Of a stretch of DNA of 64,000 nt, positions 10,656 through 23,648 are shown piece by piece. The notes beneath the pieces were generated by a model, which was not told where the DNA came from, ran no database searches, and worked only from the letters and a program-made list of their open reading frames with translations. The position numbers and the translations under genes are program-made. The number at the start of each line of letters is the position of its first letter. Within the stretch, counting starts at the first letter, position 1. Origin of the DNA: Triatoma infestans (Eukaryota > Arthropoda > Insecta > Hemiptera > Reduviidae); NCBI GenBank assembly GCA_011037195.1, contig JAAEAF010002323.1, positions 62,001 through 126,000 on the forward strand, read 5' to 3'.

Positions 10656-12177
10656 ATAAGTCCTTTATTTGTTAGCTTAGGCTGCCATTGTAGATAATGG
10701 CACTCTCAATTAAGAGGTTTTTGTCGAGTATCAAAAATCCCATTCATCAAAATAATATGATGGCAAAACTTTTCAGCTCTCTTCTTCTCTTCATTCAACC
10801 TCTTTCAATTGATATTTTTGAAAATCCTATATGCCTATAAGAACAGTTTGATCACCAGGAAACTAAAATCAACTGCATAAAATACTCTTTTGCGCCTCCC
10901 AGACTTGGGCTAATTCTCAATTTGTATTCGAAAGGAATATGATCCTTAATCTTACTCCCATGTAATATGACTGGCGCACCTTAATGTGAATAGATAGATA
11001 ATCGTTTCAGTATAACAATTAAAAAAAACAAAACATATTTTATTAATTTGTTATTACTTACAAATTATTTTGTTCAGGACCTTTACCTCATCCTTCAGTC
11101 CACAGAAATTAAGCGGTAGCAGTAGTACACCGCATCGAATTTTGAACTTTTCCCCCCCAAAAATGGTACCGCTTGTTCACAGAAAAATGAACAAAAGAAA
11201 TGTTTGATGAGGCTGATGTGGTTCGGATAGGATATTAGAGAGTAATGTACCTTGAGGAAACATTACTGGGTTGTGAACTTGTTGTTTAGAAAGGTGAGGA
11301 GTTAAAAACTAGGATGTTTGGATGGTGGGACAACAGATTTGAGAAATTTACTGGGTTAACAGGAGGAAATCATAGAGAAAATCAGAAAACTATAAGTTAA
11401 TCAAAGTTAGTTATTTTAATGGTAGCAGGAATTGGTGACTGGTGATGTTGAAAAATGAAACACAAAACTCACGCCATTTACACTTTAAACGAATTAATAT
11501 TTTAACGTATTTTTTGATAAGTAAAGAATATTTTAGAATTGAGTGACCGTGAGAAGAGTATGTTGATGGCTGGTGCTATAGAAAATAGTTTGGCTGGTAC
11601 GAGTCGCTTGAAGGGGGTTGTGGCTAGGTGAAACTCTTGCTTGTTCTAACTGTCGATAGCAAGTGTAGCTAGAGCTTCGTGAAGACTCTCCTAACTTTAA
11701 AAAGAACTTTTGGGAGAGAACGAGTTGAGACAGTAGTTTGCTTTAGTAAACAGTTTCTTGAGTAATTCTTTTGAGAGCTGCAAAGTAGATTGCTTAATAT
11801 TAGCAAGCTCCCTAAATGCTTGTTCCAGATTTGTTGTTTACTTCTTGATGGCTTCAAATCTAGTTCTTCGAATGTTATTTTTAAATCTTCAAATGTCGTT
11901 TCTTGATCACCAAAAGACATAGATAGTCGAGCTTTGATACAATTTTTCTATGTTTTTGGAAGTTTGGTCCTCAGAGTCGTAGTAAATTCATCTGTAGAGT
12001 CGATAAACGTGACAGAGCGTGTGGTAATGCGTAGTTAAAGTGCGCCTTCAGTGCACGATGCTAGCGCTGATAACATCAGATGACATATTTTCTCAACAGA
12101 GAATCAATAATTTCACTATATTAGATACTCTAATGCTATTAGAATGTGTAACTTTTTTTTGTTTTTGTTTTTAGAAA
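10656..12177. other. Spacer containing a copy of repeat E (about 11447-12105)
   Basis: From about 11455 (AATGAAACACAAAACTCAC) to about 11750 the sequence shares ordered blocks with 63240-63530: GAGTGACCG, TGGCTGGTG, and an AGAG-rich block ending in GACAGT. The stretch 11447-12105 begins TGTTGA and ends TCAACA, which would suit an LTR, but no matching target duplication was found. No gene is supported. Confidence 0.4.
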
Positions 12178-12181
12178 TATG

Positions 12182-12857
12182 TGTAATGACATGGCAAAGT
12201 CATTGACATCGGCAAAGCCACAAACACCAAAGAAAGAATAATTTACAACTAGTGGCAATACCCAGCTGCTATCTTCACAAAGGATGGCAGTAATAAAAGA
12301 ACAATTTATAATCAGCGACCTAGTTGGCCGCCGGCTTCAAGACAGCCGCGGCCAAACAAACAACAAAGCCTTTTCATCAATACTGTACATCAAAAAGCAA
12401 GCACCGAAAAGGTTGACCACTGACCTAAATAAGGTCAGCAAACTATGAAGGTCGCACACTAGGACAAATGTCTTTGTGTGAGTGTGGCCAACACCAATGT
12501 ATAAACTCTATCTTATACAACGAGCGATTATTATATCATCTACGGCCAAACGAACACGTCTTTATACCCGAGCGGCAATTTACAGTTATATTCAAACTTA
12601 TCATTCTTTAGTAGTGCATCTTAGTTCAGTTATTTCAGTCATTCTAATTTATTAATAATTTATCTTCTATTTATTACTAAGTATTTTGCTAGTTATTAGT
12701 TACCATTTCTAACGTTCTTATTATTGTTAAAATACAGTTTATTTTTATAAAATCCGTTTAATTATTCGAGCACTAACTTCCAAAAACTCCAACTAACTTC
12801 CGCCCTCTTCAAGACATCTAGTACATCAGGAATCACACATCAAACGATTCCATTACA
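12182..12857 (+). mobile_element. Solo LTR, family A (A2)
   Basis: Starts TGTAATGACATGG, ends CGATTCCATTACA, and is flanked by a perfect 4-bp duplication TATG (12178-12181 and 12858-12861). A TATA-like TGTATAAACTC near 12498 may be its promoter. The 4-bp duplication and TG...CA ends fit a Ty3/gypsy-type retrotransposon; the internal region has been removed, presumably by LTR-LTR recombination. Confidence 0.9.
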
Positions 12858-12861
12858 TATG

Positions 12862-15488
12862 CAATTTATATAAGAATTCAGGTAAAAGCAATTTAGCGTT
12901 ATTTACAATATAAAGTATTAAATTTTTTTGGGTAAACTGATTTAAAATATTATAAAATTTAACAGAAGACAACAGAGTAATGAGACAAACGCAACAACGC
13001 TTAGATGGCACATTTAAACGAAAAGGTTTATATTTCTTTTATAGAGAGAAATTCCCTTGAGTGAACGCTTAAAGATAAACAGAAAAGGAAGAGTTGGTTT
13101 TGATGGGTGGAATGGTTTTACAGATGGGTGGATGAAATTATGCTCAAAATTAATAAAGTGACGGTGTAGCAGAAGTAGTTGAAGAAGAAGATGACGTAGA
13201 AGAAGAAGAAGAAGAAGAAGAAGAAGAAGAGGTTTCTGGCCAGAGGACAACATTGCCAGCTGAGAAACTCAATTGAGAGATAGGCACGAGTCAATTCGCT
13301 GGGTATTTCCCTCTTTATTCTATATCATGCTCTCTTTCTCGTCCCCTTCACAATTTCTCTTACAATCTGAAGCCACTACGGTAGTAGGAAAAGAGGTAGA
13401 CGACTACCCAAACTGGAAAATAAGCAGAGCTTAATTAAGAGCGGGCAGGGTGGAGTGGCGGGGGAGGCGCCCCTTAATATTCATCAACTCCAACGGAATT
13501 GTACTTTATAATGCAATTATGACTATTAGTCCGGTGGATATTTTAAGTGGTTCCAAGCTATAGCTGTTTCCAAAACCAACCGACCGTTTGGCAATTGAAA
13601 CTGTTTCATAAATAAAGGGAAACCCTTTAGCTAAATTTTTTAAATGCGTTATAATGAAATTGTATCTTTACTAACCTTATTTAAAAAATAAAAACAAAAA
13701 AAAAGAAAGTCATGAGAATCTTATAGAAACATGTTTGTGCTGAAAAAATAAATAAATCGAATCATTGAATTATTGCTTTAGTAAATAAGACAAGTAGGAA
13801 GGCGTCATCGCATACTAGAGTTTGAAATAGTGATTAACCATGGACGCTAAACGATTCATCCAAATTACATTTCACACACTTACTAAGACTATAGATGCCT
13901 ACTTATATAAAAGCTTTTTTTTTTATTGAAGGTCTTATATACTGAAAACTATCTCCGTAAGTAATAGTTTTAATAGGAATTCTGGGGGGCTCTGATCGTA
14001 AGACTTTCGTGTAAACATCCTTTCTGCTTATTACATATATTACTCCATCAGTTTTATATTAAGCTCAATTCAAAATTCCATATTTAAAAAAAATTCGTTT
14101 ATTGGGAATCTAAGAAGGTAATAAAAGAAATTTACCTGAGCTTCTCATCTGGAATTTTTTGAATTAAAATTAAAATTGTATTATTTAAATATGTCCAGAA
14201 AATATTAAATTACAAGAAATGATAAAAAAAAAAGCTAGACTGCAAAGAAAATCTAGCATTTTGTTATTTCTGATGTTATTTGTATTAAATGAGGTTATTT
14301 CCAGTTGGCCAAATAAGAATCAAATAGGGAGTAACAGTAAAGCCAGCGCACATCAATTCCCAGTCACACGTTACAGTACAGTGTTGGGACGTTGTTTGCT
14401 CAAATCACTCCTGTGCTTGCCTCTTTCTATCGATTGGTGGGTAGATAGTGAACGAGCGAGCGGGTGTGTGTGTGTGTATGAAAGAGAGAGCAAGTTTGAT
14501 AGAACTATATATTCAACATAATTCTAAGATAGTCGTGATGGATCACGATCGGCAGGGATTATGCGCTGCCAAGCTGATGTCTCCCCTTGCCTTTGTCTCC
14601 CGTGCTCTCTATTTATGTCTCTCACTTGTTCCTGTTTCACTCTATATATTGCCACTGTGATCTATTATGATTGATGGTTGAGTGCCGGAATATAAACTGG
14701 CTAGGACCGTGCCGTTATTATGGGGGCAGAATACTAATCATTTATGAACCAATAGAGTAAAATTTAAAGAGAAGTTACTCACTTCTTCCTCGATTCAATC
14801 TAATTAATTTTTATCTAATATTGTTAATTATTTATTTTATAATTAAATTTAATATTACAGTTGCTCAGAGGGTCCAAATTCCAAATAGTATTAAAATTTA
14901 CGTTATTCTAACAATTATGTTTTTTAATAATTATTCTTATTGTTATTCTGGTTAATGGATCTAATGCAGAAACTTACAAGATAATAGGAAGAAACTAAAC
15001 ATATGGTGAATTTGTGACAATCAATTCTCAATTTGACAAGATTAGATCAAATAAGAAATGAAAAATGATAAAAATGATTGAAATAAAAAATAGAACATTA
15101 TCGGAAAAGTGAACACGATGAAGTTGCATTGATACGGTCATTTAAGTGGAATAGAACTTACCAGGTGTTCTACTAAAATTTATAGATTTAGTGACTCCAA
15201 AAATGAAAAAAACCTACAATTCCAACAATTCTGGGATGATGTATTCCTAGAAGAAAATTGTAGGCCGCAGTATGATGGAAAATGACTTTAGGAAAGTACC
15301 TTGACTTAAACGGTAACCCTTACGATAAGGGAGAAGCCGTCATAAACAAGTAGGTAACTCTCAATGAAACCAAAGTCCTGGAGCTAAACATACAGTTCAG
15401 TAGTACTTAAGTGCTTAATCCTTAAACGGTTTTGTTCGTTAATAGCCTTGAATTTGGATTATTACATTTAAAATAATTTTATAAGTTT
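12862..15488. other. Spacer, no supported gene
   Basis: It contains a (GAA)n run (13181-13231) and short GT runs near 14463. The frame of 79 codons at 13014-13253 is a translation of the GAA repeat. A 100-codon frame at 14219-14521 begins with a hydrophobic stretch that could mimic a signal peptide, but no domain or splice context supports a gene. Confidence 0.4.
13181..13231. repeat. (GAA)n microsatellite
   Basis: Interrupted GAA trinucleotide run, longest uninterrupted part 13199-13230. Confidence 0.9.
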
Positions 15489-15501
15489 ATATGAAATCAT
15501 T

Positions 15502-16106
15502 TTTTTTTTTTTTTTTGTATATTTACAGTCTGTAACAGTATAATAAGTAAATGTGGGCTGAGATAAATGTGGCTTGAAGGCTTGAAGGAGGTGGCCAATG
15601 CCACTCTTCCTGGTCTTGTTACTCCTCTTCCTGTGGCAGGAGATCCCTTGGCCACTGGCGCTTCAAACATCTGGGAGGATTCCCAGGAATGGTTAGGAAG
15701 GACAGGTTTGTGACGTGAGGGTTCGTGTGTGTTCCTAGTTTGCTGTAAGAATCGTTTGTAAAGTTGTTGTGTTAAGTCGTGTACAAATGGGATTCGAAGG
15801 TCAGTATGTAGCGTCATGTTAGAAACATAGTATGGGCATTGTGTGATTGTTCGCAGTATCTTGTTTTGTATGGCTTGTATCCGTTTAGTGTGTGTCGGTT
15901 TGACAGTTCCCCAGAGTTGTAGTCCGTAGGTCCAAATTGGTCTTATTATGGTTTTGTAGATTTGAACTTTGTTTTTCAAGTTTAATTTAGATCTTTTGTC
16001 AAGTAAGCGTTTTACTAGGAAGTATCTGGTTTTCATTGACTGTCGAGTTTTCGTTACGTGTGTGTTCCAAGTCAAGCGTCTATCTAGATAGAGTCCAAGG
16101 TATCGG
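15502..16106 (-). pseudogene. 5'-truncated Jockey-like LINE, reverse transcriptase C-terminus
   Basis: The minus-strand frame reads like the end of a Jockey-clade ORF2: YLGLYLDRRLTW (the YLG-LD-LTW hallmark just after the RT fingers/palm), then KTIIRPIWTYGLQLWG, IQAIQNKILRTIT and LHTDLRIPFVHDLT. These are the post-RT blocks that normally sit before the stop. The frame is open for about 200 codons, so the copy is fairly young. The poly(A) tail appears as the T run at 15501-15517. Near-identical 13-bp repeats ATATGAAATMATT (15489-15501 and 16107-16119) are the likely target duplication. The first dozen residues of the open frame belong to flanking DNA. Confidence 0.85.
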
Positions 16107-16849
16107 ATATGAAATAATTGATTACTGAAATAATTTTGCATCTCACACTAATACGAAATATATTATTTGTTATCATACATACAAGATTCTAAAATGAGAT
16201 CTGTTCAGTCACCACTTATTTCCTTTTCTTGTTAGAATTGGCTTCGAACATTTGACTCTTTTTCAAGAAAACGGTATATTAGTAATTCATAGTAAACGGC
16301 ATATTCTATAAATTCAGTGAGCGGACTGCTACAACTTCATAGCATTGTCACACCTGCTGCAATCTAACCGTGAACGAAGAGGATAGGCGCTACACAAAAA
16401 CTTCAGATGATGTCCTGCACTGTGGAACTAACCAGCTGTTCAGGATCTAATAAATAGATTGGTTGGTAGCTTATATTATAAAATAAATGTAAAATACATT
16501 TCTTTATAATTTAAAAACAAAATAAAAAAGTGTATTATATTAATAATTTTTAGCGCTGAGTGTTTATTAAGTAATTGAAATTATCCATTCATCTCACCAA
16601 GCGTGAATATCATCGTGGGAACTTGGACAGGCCGTTAGTGACCCCCCCTCCTAATAACATAACAAAAAAAAGTAGTATTTAATTGATTTTTTTTATTTTA
16701 TTTTGTTTATGATTTACATATCAATATTTATATATATATGTATAAAAATACATTTTTCAATATATGTAAATTTTAAGAGATATGTACTGGGGCTTCTATA
16801 TTTTATATATATACTCAAAATGTTACAAAAAATTAATAATAAATATGTG

Positions 16850-16852
<3 letters not shown>

Positions 16853-16880
<28 letters not shown>
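16853..16880 (-). repeat. Poly(T) run, possible retroelement tail
   Basis: Twenty-eight consecutive T. On the minus strand it would be a poly(A) tail. Confidence 0.6.
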
Positions 16881-16886
<6 letters not shown>

Positions 16887-17104
16887 ATGTATGTTTGGAT
16901 TTATTTTGCGGTAATCCTATGTTGAAAGGATGGTAAATCCGTGTAAATACTTCGGTCTGGTTTCCATAGAGTTTTTGTTGAAGTATATCTTTTCACGGTG
17001 GAAATGTTACCTATAGGCTATGGGAGGACGTTGGTTTCCACAATATTTGCTTCTGGTAGAGGGGCGCATGCTTTATAAGAGTTGTTATTCAAATTTCCTC
17101 TTTA

Positions 17105-17106
<2 letters not shown>

Positions 17107-17141
<35 letters not shown>
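17107..17141. repeat. (GT)n microsatellite
   Basis: Pure GT dinucleotides. Several short open frames are artefacts of it. Confidence 0.95.
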
Positions 17142-17151
<10 letters not shown>

Positions 17152-17899
17152 ATATGTGTATGTATTTTTTATGTTTACAATCCCTGCTCCATCTTCCTCA
17201 CCACCACTTCTCTCTCCTACTTACTCAAAAACATATCTCTCCCCCATACTATTTTTTCCTCCATTTGTAACTGGGGAAAAAAATGTATTTTAAAATTATT
17301 ACATTACTTCGTTATATACGTATCTTTAGGTGGTCATTTATTTCTGGCTATGTTCCCATTTTCCCATGAAGTGCCTATTAGTGTTTTGCCCAACCATATG
17401 TTTTAGTAGTTTTTTTTTTTTTTTATTACTTAACCCTGGGTGTTTCTTTTTTTATTTTATTTCATTTTGCAATCGACATATTGTTCTATTGCAGTTTATT
17501 CGGGTTTTGAATATCTTCCTATTTCATATGTTATGATCTTTTCTGTTTTGTTATGCCATTTGTAAATGACTTGATTTTTCTTCTTTGCGATATTTTTTAT
17601 TTAAGAGAATTATAGACTTTTGAGATACAAGCCTATCGTATAAATTTGTCACTCAACTTTTTAAAACTGCTTAGAGATTCTTCCTTAATAATGGGTCTAA
17701 CTAATGAAAAGAATTCATCTATCCATTATTAGTATCTTCGTTAATTAGTCGTAAATAACACCTCTCTGTTTTTCTCATGTTCTTCTTAAACTCTTATCAG
17801 AACACTATACATCTCTTGTAGGTTTGAATGAAGCTTTGTCGGAACTATTATCCTTAAAGAAATAGCTGGTACGATCACTCATATTACTCTTTCATAAGA

Positions 17900-17966
17900 G
17901 ACTTCCTAAATTTCCTTTGAATTTAGAAATTTTAAATTCTTTCATATTTATGTTTGCCTTTCAATA
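17900..17966 (+). repeat. Direct repeat, left copy (partner 19118-19192)
   Basis: Shares with 19118-19192 the order TTCCTTTGAATTT-like, AAATTCTTT-like and TTTATGTTTGCCTTTCAAT. The two copies flank a 1.15-kb block holding two LINE fragments. Confidence 0.6.
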
Positions 17967-18015
17967 ATAATAATAATAATAATAATGAAAAAAATAATAA
18001 ATAATAATAATAAAA
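17963..18015. repeat. (TAA)n microsatellite
   Basis: TAA/AAT units with one short interruption. Confidence 0.9.
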
Positions 18016-18019
18016 GGTA

Positions 18020-18475
18020 TACATAATAGATGTCACAGTCCCTGACTCAGCTAATGTTGTGCGGGGCTTCAATGAGAAACTGATTAAGTACAGGCCGCTG
18101 GCAGCTAAGGTTACTTCTCTTTGGAGAGGCGTTGAGTCTGTTGTTGACATTGTGCCGATTGCTATCTCTGCTGTTGGTGTGATATCGCGTGCTATCCAGG
18201 GTGTACTACTCTAATTTGAGATTAATAGAAAGACGCTGCCTTTAATGCAGCAAGGTGTAATCCTCCATTCCTGGTAGGATCATCCAGAGAGATTTTGCTG
18301 CAGGGGAAGGACAAGCCGCGGCCGCTGGACCTCTGATGATGATGACCAAGTATTACTAATACAAGAATACAAAACAATGTGGTTACTTATAATGATCCAG
18401 ATGCCTCCTTTGCCTAAAGGCCGCGAGACACCTTAAATAAAAAATAAAAATAATAAAATAATAATAATAACCTTT
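18020..18475 (+). pseudogene. LINE 3'-end fragment (post-RT domain)
   Basis: The plus strand from 18023 reads IIDVTVPDSANV, then KYRPLAAKVTSLWRGVE and VDIVPIAISAVGVISRAI. This matches the conserved C-terminal block of a LINE-type polyprotein (DV-VP-D-N, YRDLA-EI--LW, IVPIVIS-TGVI-K-L), known to me from many insect retroelements. A stop follows, then KTLPLMQQGVILHS, also typical of that tail. The fragment ends in an A-rich run and TAA repeats at about 18435-18475. Clade not assigned. The RT domain itself is missing. Confidence 0.6.
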
Positions 18476-18619
18476 ATTTGGTTTTAGATAACAGTAATAT
18501 ATAAAAGAGACACAGAAATAAAAACACATTATCATTACAAAAAAAAAAAAAAAATAGGAAAGAAATAAAACTTAAACAAACAAATTAATAAGAATTTAAA
18601 TTTTTCAGTCCCCTATAGT

Positions 18620-19065
18620 TCACTAGTTTAATTACTGAAACCAGACCCTAAGAGAGGCCCCTCCCATTCTATTTCATTGTTCCCTGTCTTGTGTTATTTT
18701 AATCCATGGTGAACCTGCATGTTTCATCAAATCATTCGTCTATCTTTTATTCGATCGTCATCTTTTCCTTCTTTCCTTCGACTCAGATAAGATTTCCATA
18801 TTGTCTTTAATTTACACCACCTGTTGTCTTGAGTTTTAGCTAAGTGTTCAGCCCACTGCAAATATGATTAATTTAATCTTGACCTCAATATCTTTCCCAT
18901 TGGTTCCCCTCCTTATAGCTTAACATCTAATCTTTACTTTAATACCCAATATACTAAGTTCCATTGCTCTTTAAGTAGTTTTTAATCTTTCATATCCTTC
19001 TTTGTTAAGGTCTGCGAGCCATACGTTAAGCACGCTACCAAACAATTATCCAAAATTTCTCCTTT
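18620..19065 (-). pseudogene. RTE-like LINE, reverse transcriptase C-terminus
   Basis: Minus-strand frames, broken by several shifts and stops, give LTYGSQTLTKKDMK, AMELSILGIKVKIR, a WAGHVA-like region (FAVG then TLS), QQVV near an NRW motif, KERRKR and finally SPWIKITQDREQ. That order (YGC-TW, ILGI--KDRIRN, WAGHVAR-DNRW, GKRSRGRP, W-R-AQDR--W) is the classic end of RTE-type LINE proteins. It is heavily decayed and lacks the catalytic YADD region. The 3' boundary near 18620 is approximate. Confidence 0.7.
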
Positions 19066-20291
19066 GTTTTTTTTCATTAATATTTTTATTTTTTTAAATA
19101 TGAATTTTAAGAACTCATAAGACATTCCATGAATTTTCTTTGAAAATTGAATTTTTTTAAAATTCTTTTATGCTTATGTTTGCCTTTCAATGGACATTAT
19201 TTATTACACACTAATAGTTAAATTTTAATCATAATTTGTATTCGTTCTTTTCTGGTGTAAGTAATACACGCGTTCACATACTTCTATAACCACATAACCT
19301 CCAAGCACTCAGTATGGCGCGCGATATTAACAATTAGTTGAAGTCATCTCTGTACACGAATTGATTAAAAATCTTATTTCTGACGATGTATGGAAGTACC
19401 AAAATAATGTAGCATGCTACGAGGATAAAACCATGTAGAAAAAGACTTGTGAATGATTCACATCCCAGATTTTTATATATCTCTACTAAAAACAGTTTGT
19501 GGCGATTTTAATTTTTTTTTATTTAGTTATATACTGTTAATTAAATAAAAATAAAAATTATATTGGTCGCTAGATTACTTGCATGTTTGTGGTCAAAGCC
19601 AGTGGTTATGGTGGATGTGATGAATGGCTGGGATTAGAGTTGAATTTTTAGGGTGAGTTTTGACGTGAGGCTGTGACAGATTTGCTTGTCACCTGCAGAG
19701 AGACTAATGGTTAAAAAAAAAAATGAAAGAACATACAAACACACACATACACATAGAAATACAAAGTGTACGAACTTTATTCCTGTATAGAACAGTAAAG
19801 TATAATAATGTTTGCATTGGCAATAGAAGGTTAGGCATAAAAAAATAAAAAATAAAAAAGTATAAATGTTACCAGCGAATTCCAAAAAAAATTGTCGTAC
19901 AAAACCATCACTTTATCATCTGTTTTAACTTGAGTATATATGTCCATCTTCTTATGCCATCTCTGATACAATTTGTTTTTTTTATTTTTTTATTAGTTTA
20001 ATTAAAAATTATTGCAGCATTCTTTTTAGAAACAAAAAGAAAAAGTAAAAATTTTACAATCTATCGGGACTATTACAAATATTAATAAAATTTTATTTCA
20101 TATTCTTTTTTCACCATCTATATTGCTCTTGCGAATTTAAAATGTTGTCGTTAAAAATAGGTTATTATTTTACAGGAGAATAAAGTGACAGTTTTACACA
20201 CGCGACCTTAACAACTAACGAGAGTAAATGGACTTTACTCCATAAACTATTTTAAATGGTAGTAAAAAAAGAGATTAAACATGCACGGTAA
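19066..20291. other. AT-rich spacer with a direct-repeat copy at 19118-19192
   Basis: Contains the right partner of the 17900-17966 direct repeat. I see nothing else of note. Confidence 0.5.
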
Positions 20292-20295
20292 CCTC

Positions 20296-20720
20296 TGTGA
20301 TGGATGCAAGGAACATAAAAATATATTAATTTGAAAAAAAATCAAGACATTTCAGGTAGAAAAGTACAGCTACTGGGACGGTTAATGAACCTTGATGGCA
20401 TTGTACTACCCCATTCTTCTCACAGGGGAGGAATTGAACGAACAAAGAGAAGACATTCTTTTCAAGCCAGATTTGTTGTAGACAGCAAAGAGAACACATC
20501 AGGACTGTGCCAGTTATAAGTTAAAACATAAGAGTTTTGTATTTAATTACAGAGTTATTGAATAGCATTTAAATATCTTTAAAGAATATATTTAAGTTAA
20601 TCTACCAGTGTTTACTAAATTATTCTTATTACTTCTATCTCAAACATACATATAAGCCCTTTAACAAAACCGGTCACGCCACAACCAACTACAATACAAC
20701 AACACACCAATCACATTTCA
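20296..20720 (+). mobile_element. Solo LTR, family D (D1)
   Basis: Starts TGTGATGGATGCAAG and ends CACATTTCA, flanked by a perfect 4-bp duplication CCTC (20292-20295 and 20721-20724). It aligns in blocks with D2, e.g. GCATTGTACTACCCC, CAGTTATAAGTTAAAAC and CATAAGAGTTT. No internal region is present. The 62-codon frame inside it is not a gene. Confidence 0.85.
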
Positions 20721-20724
20721 CCTC

Positions 20725-21899
20725 TAAGAGCATCATTAACTAATCCAAGATTGTATAACATTGGGTTAAACAAAATTTGATAATATTTTTTGATATTTCA
20801 TTTATTTGCAAATTTGATTTTATAATATTAATACAAATATATAATTTACGAATTATTTAATATTAATATATATATTTTTATAAATTTCATTCAACCTTCA
20901 AATTTCTTTAATTTAGGGGGTGACAACACTGTGTTTACATTTAATCTCTATAGATTTAAAAACTACTTTTACTCTCTAGAAAAAAAATATTTGAAATTTA
21001 TTCACAGATTTTAGTGACACAATTATCATATTAAGCAACAGTTTTTTAGAAAAACTATATAGTGTTTTCTAGTATTTAATTAATTCTTATTTAGGGTTTT
21101 ATAAATAATATTCAATTTAAAAATAATAAAATAATTTACAATTAATATTTTACTTAATACAACTATGAAAGATATAAAATTTATTTAATTAAAGACGTCA
21201 AGAAGAGGATTACTTTTTAAGCTATAGCAAATAAAAAGATTTTTAACATTTCAGATTAAAAATAAACATTTTATTGCGGGATTTTGTGGTAATAATCTTC
21301 GACATATTTAATCGTTTTAGAAATAATCTTTTTATTTTGAAATATTTACATTTTGAAAAACAAAATGATAAATGTAAGCAAAATATATTATAAAATGAGA
21401 AAAATAAATTTATTAATATTTGTTTTCTTTTTAAATAAAGTACAGATGGCTCTCCAGGTTCGTTTTTTTTTTTTTCCAAATTAAGAAATAAATATCTATG
21501 TACTCAGAAAATATTCTCTTGTTAATCATTATTAATGACATTCATGTCAATACTTGCCCGAAGGGTTTTTTTTCAAACATAAAATGTATATTTTCATATT
21601 TGTTCGATTATGCTACCTCATTATTTTACATAATGAGCACTACATAATATGTTTATACTGTATATATCATGGACAAAAAATACGGATCCTCTTTTGGAAT
21701 CGTACCTTGCACTTAATTTGAAAATATATATATTTTTATTTAGATAATGTTATTTTAAAATAACCAAACTAAAAGAGATAAAAAATTCCGAAATTTTTAT
21801 GAATATTAATAAAATCAGATGGTTTGAAAAAAAAAATTCATCCAATTAAAAGTGAAAAGTGTTAAAGCTGAAATTTACTGATAATTATTTTCTCCGAAT
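20725..21899. other. AT-rich spacer
   Basis: Nothing recognisable. Open frames here are AT-rich chance frames. Confidence 0.5.
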
Positions 21900-22800
21900 A
21901 GCGCTGCTATCACCGCCTCTGCTGGCCTTGCGTAAAAACTCCAAATCTTTTAAGTATCGAATAAATAGCGAGTGGATTTCTTCTTGCGAAACAGTATCTT
22001 ATTTTTCAACAAAAGCAATTCGGAACTTTTCGCTTGGAGACGGCGAACGATATCTAATACGTCTCCCAATTATGTTCCATACGTGTTCTATTTTATGTTA
22101 GGAGAACGTGCTGCTGGCCAATATAATGCGATAATTTCTATTTGCTCCAAGTATGTGTGGCGGCGAGTTGTGCTATGTGAAGTCAACAATATCATGTATT
22201 ATCACAAAGTTACGTCCAATAAATAGAGCAAATGTGATCTCATTTTCCAGAAGAACTCCTTCAATGTCCTATGTGAAAAACTCCGTCAAAGCACCATTTT
22301 GAAAAAAAGTTCGGTTAACTGCTTGCATTTGGAAAGAGTGTGACTCACGAATGGTCCATGGAATAAAACCGGTCTCCACGTCTTCTCCCTCACGGTCCCA
22401 GTCATCTGATTATTACAACAGAACCGGGACTCATCTGTAAACACAACACTCCCTAATGTTCAAGAGTCCAAACGAGATGCTGGGATATAGTTACTAGATC
22501 ACACTCTTCTCGATTTAGTGGTCACCCGTACATTATTGACAGTTTGCAGTTGGTTATAAACTATGAAAGCATTAAAGAAATGTTCCACAGGTCGGTAAGA
22601 GCTATGGAACTGTCGTCTGTAGCCATCGAACATCGTAGTCGACCATTTCTTCTCTTTGATCGATACTTGGAGTGACCTTAATCGCTGGTGACCATCGTTG
22701 ATTGCAGAACTTGGCATACCGATGACTAGGGCTATGTAACGCATACTTAGTCCTTCGTTGGCCAAAGCATCTGCCCAGGCGAGATGATCTCGACTTATAT
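21900..22800 (-). pseudogene. Tc1-like transposase pseudogene, nearly full length
   Basis: Tc1-like transposases move DNA by cut and paste using a DDE active site. Read on the minus strand the blocks run in order: ALANEGLSMRYIALVIGM (first helix-turn-helix; the expected start codon reads ATA), NQLQTVNNVRVTTKS (second DNA-binding helix), FTDESRF (first catalytic D), FIGRNFVIIHD (second D, the HD-NARPH motif decayed), KIEHVWNIIGRRI (the E of NPIEHVWD) and QEEIHSLFIRYLK (C-terminal helix). About six frameshifts or stops separate them, so it is dead although all three catalytic positions can still be read. No terminal repeats were recognised. Confidence 0.8.
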
Positions 22801-23059
22801 CTATTCTTTTAGAGCAAATTACTTAATTAAATGTATTATGTATAATCTTTTGCATTTCTTTGTACTAAATAAAATTTGTTGCCCCCCGACTAATGCAGCT
22901 TTGGTCTAGAACTCAAATCAGCTATAACTTAGGACTCTAAAATAATGCAGTAAGAGCGAAACTTCGGTTAATTCGAAGAGTTAATACGGTTTCAAATAAA
23001 GATCTATTTTGTTTTTGCATTCATTCATCACAAATTTATTTATTCACAAATTATACAGA

Positions 23060-23290
23060 TTATATAGGTATGTTACACTTCCGATTGACGGATTTTGCCC
23101 GAAATCGTCATGTCATATGCGGTGAAATACCAAGTTTGAACTTCTTGCGATTTTTCAAGTTTGAGAAATTTCGTTTAATATACCTACTATAACAGATTCC
23201 CATTTACAGACCATTAGCTAAAAACATTTTTCTCTTTCTAGAGGAAAAATTAACCCGATAGCAGCATTTCCTGTTATAGTAGTAAGAGAA
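23060..23290 (+). repeat. Repeat S, partial copy (3' part)
   Basis: Similar to 57650-57890 and 26700-26950. Ends near the phrase TTTCCTGTTATAGTAGTAAG, a decayed version of the family's end. Confidence 0.5.
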
Positions 23291-23616
23291 ATAAATGAAT
23301 ATATTTCATTTATTTCTAACTAAATATAATTTCATTAATACTCTTTTTATTAGCCAACACGGCAATATTTTAATGTTGAAATGTCTATTTAAACAAATTA
23401 CGGTTTATCTAATTCTTAAATGGCAACCTTTAGCTTCTAAAGCTAAATGATAAGGAATATTTTAAATAACTCTTTCAGGTATGTGAGAAATATTGATTTA
23501 CAGCAACCAGGGTTTAACATACAGCAAAAGGGTTAGCCGAGTGAGTATAGGGTAGACTGCATTGTGTGCATTCATTGGCCGTATGAAAGGTCGGTACGTG
23601 TGTACGATGTTTGTAA

Positions 23617-23618
<2 letters not shown>

Positions 23619-23646
<28 letters not shown>
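23619..23646. repeat. (GT)n microsatellite
   Basis: Pure GT dinucleotide run. Confidence 0.95.

Positions 23647-23648
<2 letters not shown>

Larger units (their letters stand above)
16120..17900. other. AT-rich spacer
   Basis: A 28-nt T run (16853-16880) next to an AATAAA on the minus strand could be the poly(A) end of another minus-strand retroelement, but no coding remnant is visible upstream of it. A (GT)n run lies at 17107-17141. Confidence 0.45.

Noticed and set aside
14219..14521. 100-codon frame with signal-peptide-like start
   Set aside because: Low-complexity composition and a GT repeat at its end; no support for a gene.
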